A stretch of 19,871 nucleotides of DNA, taken from contig JBGOUV010000078.1 in assembly GCA_041477815.1 (NCBI GenBank), positions 1 through 19,871 of the forward strand, in the 5' to 3' direction. Below, one piece after another: positions 5,080 through 12,778 of the stretch (positions within the stretch are counted from its first letter, which is position 1; every line of letters begins with the position of its first letter). The notes beneath the pieces are model-generated. The model was not told where the DNA came from, did no database searches, and saw nothing but the letters and a program-made list of their open reading frames with translations. The DNA is from JBGOUV01 sp041477815 (GTDB lineage: Bacteria; Acidobacteriota; Terriglobia; Bryobacterales; JACQDG01). Both the position numbers and the translations under genes were made by a program.

Positions 5080-8000
5080 GGAAGACGGGCCAGGACTGGA
5101 AACGGGGGTTCTGGAGTCTCATTGCGACTCAGTTCCAGGTGGCCTTTAACGAAAACGGCCTCAAGAACCTCATCATCTTCATCATCCTGGGGATGGGGTT
5201 GAGCCATCTCGAGCGGGATCGCCTCGTCCTGGTGGTCGGAACCCTGTTTTCACTGCCCTTCCTCCTCTTTTCCATGGCCGGCGGCTACCTGGCCGACCGT
5301 TACAGCAAACGCGCCGTAACCATCGGAACGAAATTCTTCGAGGCAGGTGTGATGCTGCTCGCAGTGGCCGGACTAGCCCGTCAGAGCCTCCCTCTCGAAC
5401 TGACCGCCGTGTTTCTGGCCAGCACCCAGGCAGCGCTCTTCGGTCCCTCCAAGTACGGCCTGCTTACCGAGCTTCTGCCCGAGGAACGCCTTTCTTGGGG
5501 CAACGGGGTATTGGAGCTGGGAACCTTTCTCGCCCTGATTGCCGGCAGCGTGGCCGGCGCCATGTTGTCGGACTTCTTTCAGGGCCGCCCGGCCTGGTCG
5601 GGACTGTTTTTCTTCGCGCTTTCCCTGGCAGGCTTGGCCTGTAGTTTAGGTATCGGCAAGGTTCCTGCCGCCAATCCGGCAAAGCAGTTTCGGGCGAACT
5701 TCCTCGCCGACCTGCTGGTCCAGGGCCGTCTGATCCGCCGGGACCGCGTCCTCTGGCTCGCCGTCCTGGGCAACACCTACTTCTGGTTTCTGGCTGCTGT
5801 GCTGCAGTTCAACATCGTGTTCTACGGCAGCGATCTTCTGAAAATCAGTGCTACCTATAACGACGTTCTCCAAGCGGCCGTGGCCATCGGCATCGGCCTG
5901 GGCAGCCTCGCCGCCGGGTATCTCTCGGGCAACAAGATCGAGTATGGCCTGATCCCGCTGGGATCGATCGGCATGACCGTTTTCGGAGCGATTCTTTCGG
6001 CGTCCGGCCTTTCGTTCTCTGCGGTGCTGATTCTTCTGGCGGCGTTAGGCTTCACGGCCGGCTTCTTCATTGTTCCCATCAGCGCCTTGATTCAACATCG
6101 CCCCGATGAGCGGGAGAAGGGAGGTGTAATCGCCGCCGCCAATTTACTGTCGTTCGCCGGCGTGTTCGCGGCGTCGGCCGCTTACTACGTCCTGACGCGC
6201 TACTTGCATTTCGGGCCCGCCGCCATCTTTCTGGCCGTTTCCGTCATTACCATCGCCGCGACCGCTTACGTGCTGTACCTCTTGCCCGACGCGCTGCTCC
6301 GCCTGCTGCTTTGGCTGGCCACTCACAGCCTGTACCGGATTCATCTCGAAGGCCGCGAGAACATTCCGGCGAAGGGCGGTGCGTTGCTGGTCCCCAATCA
6401 CGTCTCCATGGTGGACGCCGTTTTGCTCCTGGCCTCCACGGAGCGTTTCATCCGTTTCCTAATGTTCAAGGACTCCTACGAACATCCGTTGATCAAGCCG
6501 TTTGCCCGCATCATGGGGGTCATCCCCATTTCCTCGCAGCAGCGCCCTCGCGAGATGATCCAATCCCTCCGCGCGGCCACGCAGGCCGTCAAAGACGGCG
6601 AGCTCGTAGGCATATTTCCGGAAGGCGAGATGACGCGCACCGGCCAGATGCTGCCCTTCCGGCGCGGTATGGAACGGATCATGAAGGGCGCCGACGCGAG
6701 CGTCATCCCGGTCCACATCGACGGCATCTGGGGCTCGATCTTCAGCTTTGAGGGCGGGCGTTTTCTATGGAAGCTGCCCCGCCGGATTCCGTACCCGGTC
6801 ACCATTGCCTTCGGAAAACCGCTGCCTTCCACGGTTACCTCCCTGGAAGCCCGCCAGGCGGTGCAGGAACTGGGAGCGGAAGTGTACCGGCACCGCAAGC
6901 GCTCCATGCGGACGCTGCACCGCTCGTTCGTACAAACATGCCGCCGCCACCCGTTCCGTTTTGCCATGGCCGACTCCCGCACCCCGCCCCTGCGCTTTGC
7001 CACCTTGCTGATGCGCACCCTCTTTCTCGCCCGCCGCCTGCGAGAGGTTTGGCGCGACCAGCGGATGGTGGGCGTCTTGCTCCCGCCGTCGATCGCCGGA
7101 GCCGCCGTGAATCTCGCGGCGCTTCTCATGGGCAAGATCCCGGTCAACCTGAATTACACGGCCTCCAATGCCGTTCTCCAGTCCTGCGCCCAACAGTGCG
7201 GCCTCCAGACGGTCATCACCTCCAAGGCCTTTCTCGAGCGGATTCATACGCAGCCGCCCGCCCGCGCCATCCTGATGGAAGACCTTGCAGCAGGCCCCCG
7301 ATCGAGCGAAAAGCTGGCGGCGGGACTTATCGCCTGGCTGTTGCCCGTTGGGCTGCTGGAAAGGGCAGTCGGCAGCGGAAGGCGCGTGCAACTGGACGAC
7401 GTTGCCACCATTATCTTTTCCAGCGGCAGTACCGGGGACCCGAAGGGAGTTGCGCTCACCCATTACAACATTGGCTCCAACATCGAGCAGCTCAATCAGA
7501 TCTTCATGCTGGGGATCCGCGATCGCATACTCGGGATTCTTCCTTTCTTTCACTCTTTCGGCTTCACCGGCACCCTTTGTCTGCCGGCGGTAGTCGGCGC
7601 CGGGGTCGTATTTCATCCCAGCCCGTTGGAGCCCAAAGCCATTGGCGCACTGGTCAGCCAATACGCCGTGACCTTCTTGCTCTCGACTCCGACCTTTCTC
7701 CAGGCGTATACCCGGCGTTGCGCACCGGGAGATTTCGGCAGCCTGCAGTGCGTGCTGACAGGCGGGGAGAAGCTGCCGGAACGCGTCTCGATGGCCTTCG
7801 AGGACCGTTTTGGCATACGCCCGCTGGAAGCCTACGGTTGCACGGAGTGTTCGCCCGCCGTGGCCGTCAGCACGCGCGATTTCCGTGCCGCCACCTTTCG
7901 GCAGGTTGGAGCGAAGCGAGGCAGCATCGGTCATCCGTTGCCGGGCATGAGCGTAAGGATCGTAGATCCGGAGACCCGGCAGCCGGCACTCGCCGGCCAG

Positions 8001-8477
8001 AAAGGCCTGCTCCTGGTTCGGGGCCCGAATGTGATGCAGGGCTATCTCAACCAGCCCGCGAAGACTGCCGAAGTCCTGCAGGAGGGCTGGTACAATACGG
8101 GCGATATCGCTTCCGTCGACGAAGACGGGTTCATCTGGATCACCGATCGGCTGAGCCGGTTCAGCAAGATTGGAGGCGAGATGGTGCCGCACATCAAAGT
8201 GGAAGACAAACTCCACGAGCTGGCGGGCGGAAGCGAGCAGATTTTCGCGGTGACGGGCGTTCCCGACGAGAGGAAGGGCGAGCGGCTGATGGTGCTTCAT
8301 ACGGTGACCGAAGCGAAACTGCAGGAGTGCCTGGCCGGGCTGGCGCAGTGCGATCTGCCTCCCCTGTGGAAGCCTCGCCCCGAGCAGTTCGTGCGCGTGG
8401 AAGCCCTGCCCCTCCTCGGCACGGGCAAGCTGGATTTGCGCCGCATTCGAGAGATTGCGCGCGGATCGTCGGGTTAG
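5076..8477 (+). CDS. aas: LplT-Aas type fusion: MFS lysophospholipid transporter, PlsC acyltransferase and acyl-ligase
   Basis: A 1133-residue three-domain protein. Residues 1-405 form an MFS carrier of the LplT type with about twelve hydrophobic segments and the loop motif GGYLADRYSKR. Residues 415-620 form a PlsC-type acyltransferase with NHVSMVD (His442 in the H-x4-D motif) and FPEG (514-517). Residues 640-1133 form an AMP-forming acyl-ligase with the P-loop SSGSTGDPKG (782-791), AYGCTECSP, GWYNTGDIA, the hinge DRLSRFSKIGGEM and the C-terminal Lys in GTGKLDLRR. By analogy with E. coli LplT and Aas, it would bring lysophospholipid across the inner membrane and re-acylate it with an ATP-activated fatty acid. 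All motifs look intact. GAGGAG at 5064-5069, six bases upstream, fixes the start. It overlaps the kinase stub by 4 bases and is followed 4 bases later by a PAP2_C-type gene. Confidence 0.93.
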   Translation: MRKTGQDWKRGFWSLIATQFQVAFNENGLKNLIIFIILGMGLSHLERDRLVLVVGTLFSLPFLLFSMAGGYLADRYSKRAVTIGTKFFEAGVMLLAVAGLARQSLPLELTAVFLASTQAALFGPSKYGLLTELLPEERLSWGNGVLELGTFLALIAGSVAGAMLSDFFQGRPAWSGLFFFALSLAGLACSLGIGKVPAANPAKQFRANFLADLLVQGRLIRRDRVLWLAVLGNTYFWFLAAVLQFNIVFYGSDLLKISATYNDVLQAAVAIGIGLGSLAAGYLSGNKIEYGLIPLGSIGMTVFGAILSASGLSFSAVLILLAALGFTAGFFIVPISALIQHRPDEREKGGVIAAANLLSFAGVFAASAAYYVLTRYLHFGPAAIFLAVSVITIAATAYVLYLLPDALLRLLLWLATHSLYRIHLEGRENIPAKGGALLVPNHVSMVDAVLLLASTERFIRFLMFKDSYEHPLIKPFARIMGVIPISSQQRPREMIQSLRAATQAVKDGELVGIFPEGEMTRTGQMLPFRRGMERIMKGADASVIPVHIDGIWGSIFSFEGGRFLWKLPRRIPYPVTIAFGKPLPSTVTSLEARQAVQELGAEVYRHRKRSMRTLHRSFVQTCRRHPFRFAMADSRTPPLRFATLLMRTLFLARRLREVWRDQRMVGVLLPPSIAGAAVNLAALLMGKIPVNLNYTASNAVLQSCAQQCGLQTVITSKAFLERIHTQPPARAILMEDLAAGPRSSEKLAAGLIAWLLPVGLLERAVGSGRRVQLDDVATIIFSSGSTGDPKGVALTHYNIGSNIEQLNQIFMLGIRDRILGILPFFHSFGFTGTLCLPAVVGAGVVFHPSPLEPKAIGALVSQYAVTFLLSTPTFLQAYTRRCAPGDFGSLQCVLTGGEKLPERVSMAFEDRFGIRPLEAYGCTECSPAVAVSTRDFRAATFRQVGAKRGSIGHPLPGMSVRIVDPETRQPALAGQKGLLLVRGPNVMQGYLNQPAKTAEVLQEGWYNTGDIASVDEDGFIWITDRLSRFSKIGGEMVPHIKVEDKLHELAGGSEQIFAVTGVPDERKGERLMVLHTVTEAKLQECLAGLAQCDLPPLWKPRPEQFVRVEALPLLGTGKLDLRRIREIARGSSG

Positions 8478-8481
8478 TCAC

Positions 8482-9159
8482 ATGCCATCCACAAGCACGA
8501 CCGGGGGGAGCAGGGGACGGGCGCTGGTGGTCCGTCTCGCAATGACCGCCATCGCCATCGCTCTCTGGTTCGGGACCCAGTCGCTGATCAGCACCAGACC
8601 GCCTCCCGCGTCTGGAATCGGCGATGGCCTGCATGTTCTTACGGCGCCCATGAACCAGTACCTGCATCAGCACCCGAGCGCTGCCAACGCCCTCCTGATC
8701 GTCAGCTCGGGCCTCATCGATCTGTTGGCGATATTCGTGCTTGCCGAGTGGATCTTCGGACGCGGCGTCCGTCCCTTACTCGGCTTGGTTATACTGATCG
8801 GCCTGCGGCAGGTCATGCAGGCTCTCTGCGCGCTCCCCACACCCGACAACATGATCTGGAACTATCCCGGTTTTCCGTCGCTGCTGGTTACCTATGGCGT
8901 GGCCAACGATTATTTCTTTTCCGGACATACCGCTATCGCGGTCTTCGCGGCGACCGAACTGGCGCGCCTGGGCCGGCGTTGGCTGATGCTGCTTGCCGTC
9001 GTCATTGTCTTGTTCGAGGCAGCCAGTGTGGTGGTGCTCCGCGCCCACTACACGATGGATATCTTCACCGCGATCCTCGCGGCGCTCTATGTGGCCCACC
9101 TGTCGGAACGGATTTCACCCGCACTGGATTTGAGAATTGGCAATGCCGGCGCATCGTAG
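8482..9159 (+). CDS. PAP2_C / sphingomyelin-synthase-like membrane phosphotransferase
   Basis: A 225-residue protein with about six membrane segments (for example residues 15-33, 70-90, 97-112, 149-160, 167-186, 194-206). Two motifs mark the PAP2_C branch of lipid phosphate phosphatases and sphingomyelin synthases: DYFFSGHTA, with His149, and RAHYTMDIFTAI, with His189 and Asp193. These form the His-His-Asp triad that carries a phospho-headgroup. The enzyme may move or remove a headgroup on a phospholipid or diacylglycerol; the substrate is unknown. The ATG at 8482 lies 4 bases after the LplT-Aas stop, so the two are almost certainly co-transcribed, although its own ribosome-binding site is weak. 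Its last codons (LDLRIG) run into an 11-base repeat family, so the tail may have been altered. Confidence 0.8.
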   Translation: MPSTSTTGGSRGRALVVRLAMTAIAIALWFGTQSLISTRPPPASGIGDGLHVLTAPMNQYLHQHPSAANALLIVSSGLIDLLAIFVLAEWIFGRGVRPLLGLVILIGLRQVMQALCALPTPDNMIWNYPGFPSLLVTYGVANDYFFSGHTAIAVFAATELARLGRRWLMLLAVVIVLFEAASVVVLRAHYTMDIFTAILAALYVAHLSERISPALDLRIGNAGAS

Positions 9160-9197
9160 GGCAATTCTCAAATCCTCCAATTCTCAAATTCTCAAAT
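9126..9197. repeat. AATTCTCAAAT repeat cluster forming a 14-bp stem
   Basis: AATTCTCAAAT occurs three times in direct orientation (9163-9173, 9179-9189, 9187-9197) and once inverted (9128-9138) inside the end of the PAP2_C gene. GGATTTGAGAATTG (9126-9139) and CAATTCTCAAATCC (9162-9175) pair perfectly over 14 bp with a 22-base loop that contains the stop codon. It sits between convergent genes and could act as a terminator, though there is no U-tract. Confidence 0.6.
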
Positions 9198-9207
9198 CTC
9201 TTCCGGC

Positions 9208-9801
9208 CTACCGCTGCCACTGCTCCTCCAGGAACTTCGAGTACTCCCCGGAAGCGAACAGCGCTACGGTGAACTCCCCCGCCGACAGCGCCGGAGACTT
9301 AGCCGCATCCCGCCAGCAGGCGTAGGCGTAGTCGGCAAACCGATAGTAGTGACGCAAGTAGTCCGGCTGCAGTAAGGGCTGCTCGGGCGGTCCCTGGAAC
9401 TGCGAGTAGATCCCGATGGATCGGGAAAAGATGCGCGAGTAATCATGCACGCCCCAGCGCCGCAGCTTGGCATCCACCTCGGGCGGCGTGTGTCCGATCA
9501 GGAACTCGGCGAAACTCTGTTCCACGTACCCCCGCGAGTGCAACTCCGGACTGCGCCCGGCGAAGTCCACGCACTGCTCCAGCCAGCGAAACAGGTCTTT
9601 GCCGACAAAGAGCAGCATCTTCAACTCGGCGTAGCGGCCCGACAGCACCCGCCGGCGGAGCTGGTCCGACTGGCTCTCCGCATCTTCACCCGCCAGCAGC
9701 TTCTCGGCCGCCTCCTTGGCCGTCTGTAGCACCTCCGCGGACGTGGCGGCATCGGTGAATGGATGCAGGATGAGGGGCGGCAGTTGATACGGCGCTGGCA
9801 T
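9208..9801 (-). CDS. unrecognised 197-residue protein
   Basis: I do not recognise the family. The protein has no signal peptide or clear membrane segment and looks mainly helical, with amphipathic stretches (AEVLQTAKEAAEKLLAG, QLRRRVLSGRYAELKMLLF) and many aromatic residues in the middle (YLRHYYRFADYAYACWRD). It ends EYSKFLEEQWQR. It begins 48 bases after the M28 peptidase stop on the same strand, so it is probably the last gene of the DsbA-like/M28 operon. Only a weak GAGA precedes the ATG at 9801. The last seven sense codons before QR are repeated as a 21-base identity in the intergenic region at 4876-4896, which hints at a second, lost copy. Coding is supported by frame length and composition. 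Confidence 0.7.
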   Translation of the reverse strand: MPAPYQLPPLILHPFTDAATSAEVLQTAKEAAEKLLAGEDAESQSDQLRRRVLSGRYAELKMLLFVGKDLFRWLEQCVDFAGRSPELHSRGYVEQSFAEFLIGHTPPEVDAKLRRWGVHDYSRIFSRSIGIYSQFQGPPEQPLLQPDYLRHYYRFADYAYACWRDAAKSPALSAGEFTVALFASGEYSKFLEEQWQR

Positions 9802-9849
9802 CAGGTTGTCTCAATCTTCATCGGCCAAAAACCTCCGCTGCGATACTCC

Positions 9850-11658
9850 CTATTTGCGCTGCTCCAGGACGACCTTGGCCGTCACCGCCTGGCCTTCGCG
9901 CACCACCTTCACTTCCACCTCGTCGCCCGGCTTGTGACTGCGCAAGGAATAGGTAAAATCGTAGAGATTCTTGATAGGTTTACCGGCAAACTCTACCAGG
10001 ACGTCCCCCGCCTTCAGTCCCGCCTTGCCCGCCGGAGAGCCCTCCCGCACATCGGCGAACTTCACGCCGTTCTCCACCTGCCCGAAGTCGGGGATGGACC
10101 CGAAATACGCCCCATACCCCCCGCCCGCCGAACCTCCGGCCACCGGCTTCGGCTCGGTCACCCGCACATACGCCGGACGCTCCCGGGCGCCCTCCAAACG
10201 GCCGGCCACGTCGAAGATCAGGTCCAGCACTCGCGCCGTCCCCGGCCCGTCAATCTTGTCCCAGGTATCGGACGGCTTGTGGTAGTCCCCGTGCAATCCC
10301 GAGAAGAAGAACAGCACCGGCACTTGCTTGGCGGCGAAACTGGTGTGATCGCTGGCATCGTATCCGCCCGCCGAATAGTCCAACTGGAACGAAGACTGCT
10401 TCGCCGCCTCCTCCACCAGCGGCTTCAGATTCGACCCCGTCCCCACGCCTCCCACGTACAGCTTGCCGTTCCGTACCCGCCCGATCATGTCCAGGTTGAT
10501 CATGGCCACGGCCTGGTCCAGAGGCTTCAGCGGGTGGCTCACGTAGTAGTTCGATCCCAGCAGTCCCAGCTCCTCGCCCGAAAACGCCAGGAACACCACG
10601 CTCCGGTGCAGGGAGCTGCGGCGTGCCGCAAACAAACGGGCCAGCTCCAGCACCCCGGCCGTCCCCGAGGCGTTGTCGTCGGCCCCCGGATGCACCTGGC
10701 CGGCCAGCGAAGGCGCCAGCGAGTCTTGCTCGCCGAGGCCCAGGTGATCGTAGTGCGCTCCAATAATGATGTACTCCTCGCCGGGACCCCGCAGCCATCC
10801 CGCCACGTTGTTCACCGTGGCCAGCTTCCGCTCGATATCCACCTGCACGGTCACCTGCAGGGTGTCGGGAAACGCCACCGGCTGCGGGTCGAGCGTCTTG
10901 TCGATCTGCGCCTCGATATCCTTTAACGACTTGCCCACGGACCGGAACCACGCCTCCGCCACCTCGGCCTTCACCTGGACCACCGGCAGCCCCGCGTCCT
11001 CCGGACCCTTGCTCGCCCCGAACTTTACCAGCACGTCCTCTTCGGTGGGATGCGCCCCGCGATCATTGACCACCAGCAGCGCCCGCGCCCCCCGGTTGCG
11101 CGCGTTGATGGCCTTGTCGATGAAGGCCGCGTGCCGGGTGAAATCCTTCCCCAGAAACACGCTCTTGTCGTCGAATTCCTGCGGCTCGTGACGCAGCACC
11201 AGGACGATCTTGTCTTTCACCTCCAGATGCGTGTAGTCATCATATTTATATTCCGGCGCTGTGATCCCGTACCCGGCGAACACCACGCCGCCCGACACCG
11301 TGCTCCGGCTGGAGAAGCTGAAGGGCAGGAAGTCCTGGGCCGGACGCAGTCCCTGCCGCTTCTCTCCCCAACGAACCTCCACGCGATTCGCCGGCCCCAG
11401 CACGGCTCCCGTACTGAGGGTGAACGGCTGGAAGAAGGACTTGCCGTTCAGCGGCTCCAGCCCCGCCGCCTGAAATTCCCGGGCCACGTACTGGGCGGCC
11501 CTTTCGAGCTCCGGCGAGCCCGCTCCCCGGCCCTTCATCTCCGGCGCCGCGAGCTGCCGGACGTGCCCCACATACCGCCCGGCGTCGGCCCCCGCCCCCC
11601 AAGCCGCGGCGGCGAGAGCCAGGACCCACGCGGCGGGCCAGTACCGTCGCACCCTCAT
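9850..11658 (-). CDS. exported M28-family zinc aminopeptidase with PA-like and PDZ regions
   Basis: A 602-residue metallopeptidase. Residues 1-24 are a signal peptide (MRVRRYWPAAWVLALAAAAW). A PA-like insert occupies roughly 95-260. The M28 catalytic core has AHYDHLG (His302), GADDNASG (Asp327), SGEELG (Glu362 as catalytic base, Glu363 as metal ligand), NLDMIG (Asp390) and HGDYHKPSD (His460), so all two-zinc ligands are present. A PDZ domain (about 520-600, VREGSPAGKAGLKAGDVLVEF) ends the protein. It would trim peptides in the periplasm or outside the cell. The start at 11658 is chosen over an in-frame codon 18 residues upstream because TAGGAG, which includes the stop of the preceding gene, lies 8 bases before it and the signal peptide begins there. 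It is the second gene of a three-gene operon. Confidence 0.93.
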   Translation of the reverse strand: MRVRRYWPAAWVLALAAAAWGAGADAGRYVGHVRQLAAPEMKGRGAGSPELERAAQYVAREFQAAGLEPLNGKSFFQPFTLSTGAVLGPANRVEVRWGEKRQGLRPAQDFLPFSFSSRSTVSGGVVFAGYGITAPEYKYDDYTHLEVKDKIVLVLRHEPQEFDDKSVFLGKDFTRHAAFIDKAINARNRGARALLVVNDRGAHPTEEDVLVKFGASKGPEDAGLPVVQVKAEVAEAWFRSVGKSLKDIEAQIDKTLDPQPVAFPDTLQVTVQVDIERKLATVNNVAGWLRGPGEEYIIIGAHYDHLGLGEQDSLAPSLAGQVHPGADDNASGTAGVLELARLFAARRSSLHRSVVFLAFSGEELGLLGSNYYVSHPLKPLDQAVAMINLDMIGRVRNGKLYVGGVGTGSNLKPLVEEAAKQSSFQLDYSAGGYDASDHTSFAAKQVPVLFFFSGLHGDYHKPSDTWDKIDGPGTARVLDLIFDVAGRLEGARERPAYVRVTEPKPVAGGSAGGGYGAYFGSIPDFGQVENGVKFADVREGSPAGKAGLKAGDVLVEFAGKPIKNLYDFTYSLRSHKPGDEVEVKVVREGQAVTAKVVLEQRK

Positions 11659-11666
11659 GAAGTCTC

Positions 11667-12632
11667 CTATTTTTGCCCCGAGAATGGCGTCGGCAGCCGG
11701 ACCTCGCAGCACTCCTGCTCACCGGCGTTCTTGGCCGTCTTCTGATAGTCGATCTCGAAGTCGATGTACTGCTTCAGGGTCGGCCAAGGAATCCGGCCCA
11801 GCCGGCGGCCGTTCAGAAACAGCGTGGGAGTCGAGTTCACCCGCAGGCTCTGGGCTTCGGCTATGGACTTGTCCACCTCCGCCTCGGTCTCTTTGCGGTC
11901 GAGGCACTGGTTGAGCTGCAGCGGGTCGATCTCCTTGCCTTTGACGAAAGCTCCCAGCTTCTCCCGGAAATTCGCGGCCGTAATCTCTCCTTGCTTGTCG
12001 AAGACCCAGTCGTGATAGTCCCAGAAGACCAGCGGATTCTGGCGGAAAACGCAGCGTCCGGCGAGGGCGGCGGGCTTGGCCCAGTCGTGGTTGGACAGCG
12101 GAAAGTCCTTGAAATAGAACCGCACCTGGGTAGGGTACGCCTTGGTCACGTTCTCCCGCAGCTCCTTGGCCTCGTCCCGGCAATGCGGGCACTGGAAATC
12201 GCTGAACGCCACCAGGGTCACCTGGGCTCCCGGAGCTCCGAAGCTGGGCTGCAACGAAGTGGTGATCTTGCCGATCTCGTTCTGAAACGGATTCGCCGCC
12301 GCCTCGTGCATCGTCCCGTTCAAAATGTGTTTCCCGTCCGACGAGACATAGAAGGTGGTCTGCTCCGAGGCCGGTCCGAAAGAGGCCCGCACGCTAGTCT
12401 GCATCAGACCGCGAACCGGCGACGGCGTGAAGTCGCCGATCTCCACCTTGATCTGGGGGTTCCACAGGAACATGTGGCGCAGGTAGGCCTCCAGATGCTG
12501 CTTGTTCAGCCCCGACTTCTCCGCCGGAGCCGCCGGCGCGGCGGACTTCTTCGCCGCTGCCTTCTTCGCCGGGGTCTGGGCTCCCAGAACGGCCGCCACT
12601 GCCAAAACTACCAATAGGATTTTCCGCCGCAT
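11667..12632 (-). CDS. DsbA-like thiol-disulfide oxidoreductase, exported
   Basis: A 321-residue protein with a signal peptide (MRRKILLVVLAVAAVLGAQT), a Lys/Ala/Pro-rich linker (about 21-40), an N-terminal domain of about 90 residues, and a thioredoxin fold of the DsbA/BdbD type. The active site is FSDFQCPHCRDEA, with CPHC at 148-151, and the cis-proline loop is STPTLFL (Pro269). CPHC is the same active-site tetrapeptide as E. coli DsbA, which favours oxidation of substrate thiols. Extra cysteines at 194 and 243 and a CC pair at 308-309 could form structural or relay disulfides. The ATG at 12632 begins the signal peptide; a -10-like TACAAT (12645-12640) lies 7 bases upstream and there is no ribosome-binding site. 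The M28 peptidase start follows 8 bases after its stop, so they form one operon. Confidence 0.9.
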   Translation of the reverse strand: MRRKILLVVLAVAAVLGAQTPAKKAAAKKSAAPAAPAEKSGLNKQHLEAYLRHMFLWNPQIKVEIGDFTPSPVRGLMQTSVRASFGPASEQTTFYVSSDGKHILNGTMHEAAANPFQNEIGKITTSLQPSFGAPGAQVTLVAFSDFQCPHCRDEAKELRENVTKAYPTQVRFYFKDFPLSNHDWAKPAALAGRCVFRQNPLVFWDYHDWVFDKQGEITAANFREKLGAFVKGKEIDPLQLNQCLDRKETEAEVDKSIAEAQSLRVNSTPTLFLNGRRLGRIPWPTLKQYIDFEIDYQKTAKNAGEQECCEVRLPTPFSGQK

Positions 12633-12656
12633 ACGCCCAATTGTAACAGACCCGCT

Positions 12657-12681
12657 GTAGAACAGGCCTCCGGCCTGTCCC
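12657..12681. repeat. ACAGGCC-TCC-GGCCTGT palindrome
   Basis: A perfect 7-bp stem (12662-12668 with 12672-12678) with a 3-base loop, 25-30 bases upstream of the DsbA-like start. Together with the preceding GTAGA it resembles the palindrome at 2661-2683 (shared GTAG, CAGGCCTCC and TGTCC blocks, the latter copy lacking GGCC), which suggests a dispersed palindromic repeat. It occupies the place where a -35 box of the DsbA-like gene would be expected. Confidence 0.55.
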
Positions 12682-12713
12682 CCGAACCGGCCCGGGCGCA
12701 CCCAAGTTCACCC

Positions 12714-12746
12714 TTGCGCTCGACCTACGTGGGGCAGTATACTGCC
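12714..12746 (+). promoter_or_regulatory. promoter of the TonB-dependent receptor with a palindromic operator candidate
   Basis: TTGCGC (12714-12719) and TATACT (12738-12743) are 18 bases apart. The -10 box sits in the centre of a perfect 14-base palindrome, GGCAGTATACTGCC (12733-12746), so a dimeric repressor bound there would block transcription. The implied leader is about 29 bases and carries GGAGGGGG (12765-12772), a strong ribosome-binding site ending 6 bases before the receptor ATG. Which regulator binds is unknown. Confidence 0.55.
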
Positions 12747-12778
12747 TACATCTTCCGCTGGTTTGGAGGGGGTGAAAC

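Noticed and set aside
6765..8545. Long alternative frames on both strands within the LplT-Aas fusion gene
   Set aside because: They are Arg/Pro/Gly-rich frame shadows; the fusion protein is continuous through this region with intact P-loop and hinge motifs.
11667..11712. Longer M28 start at 11712 overlapping the DsbA-like gene
   Set aside because: The extra 18 residues precede a clear signal peptide, and a good ribosome-binding site lies just before 11658.
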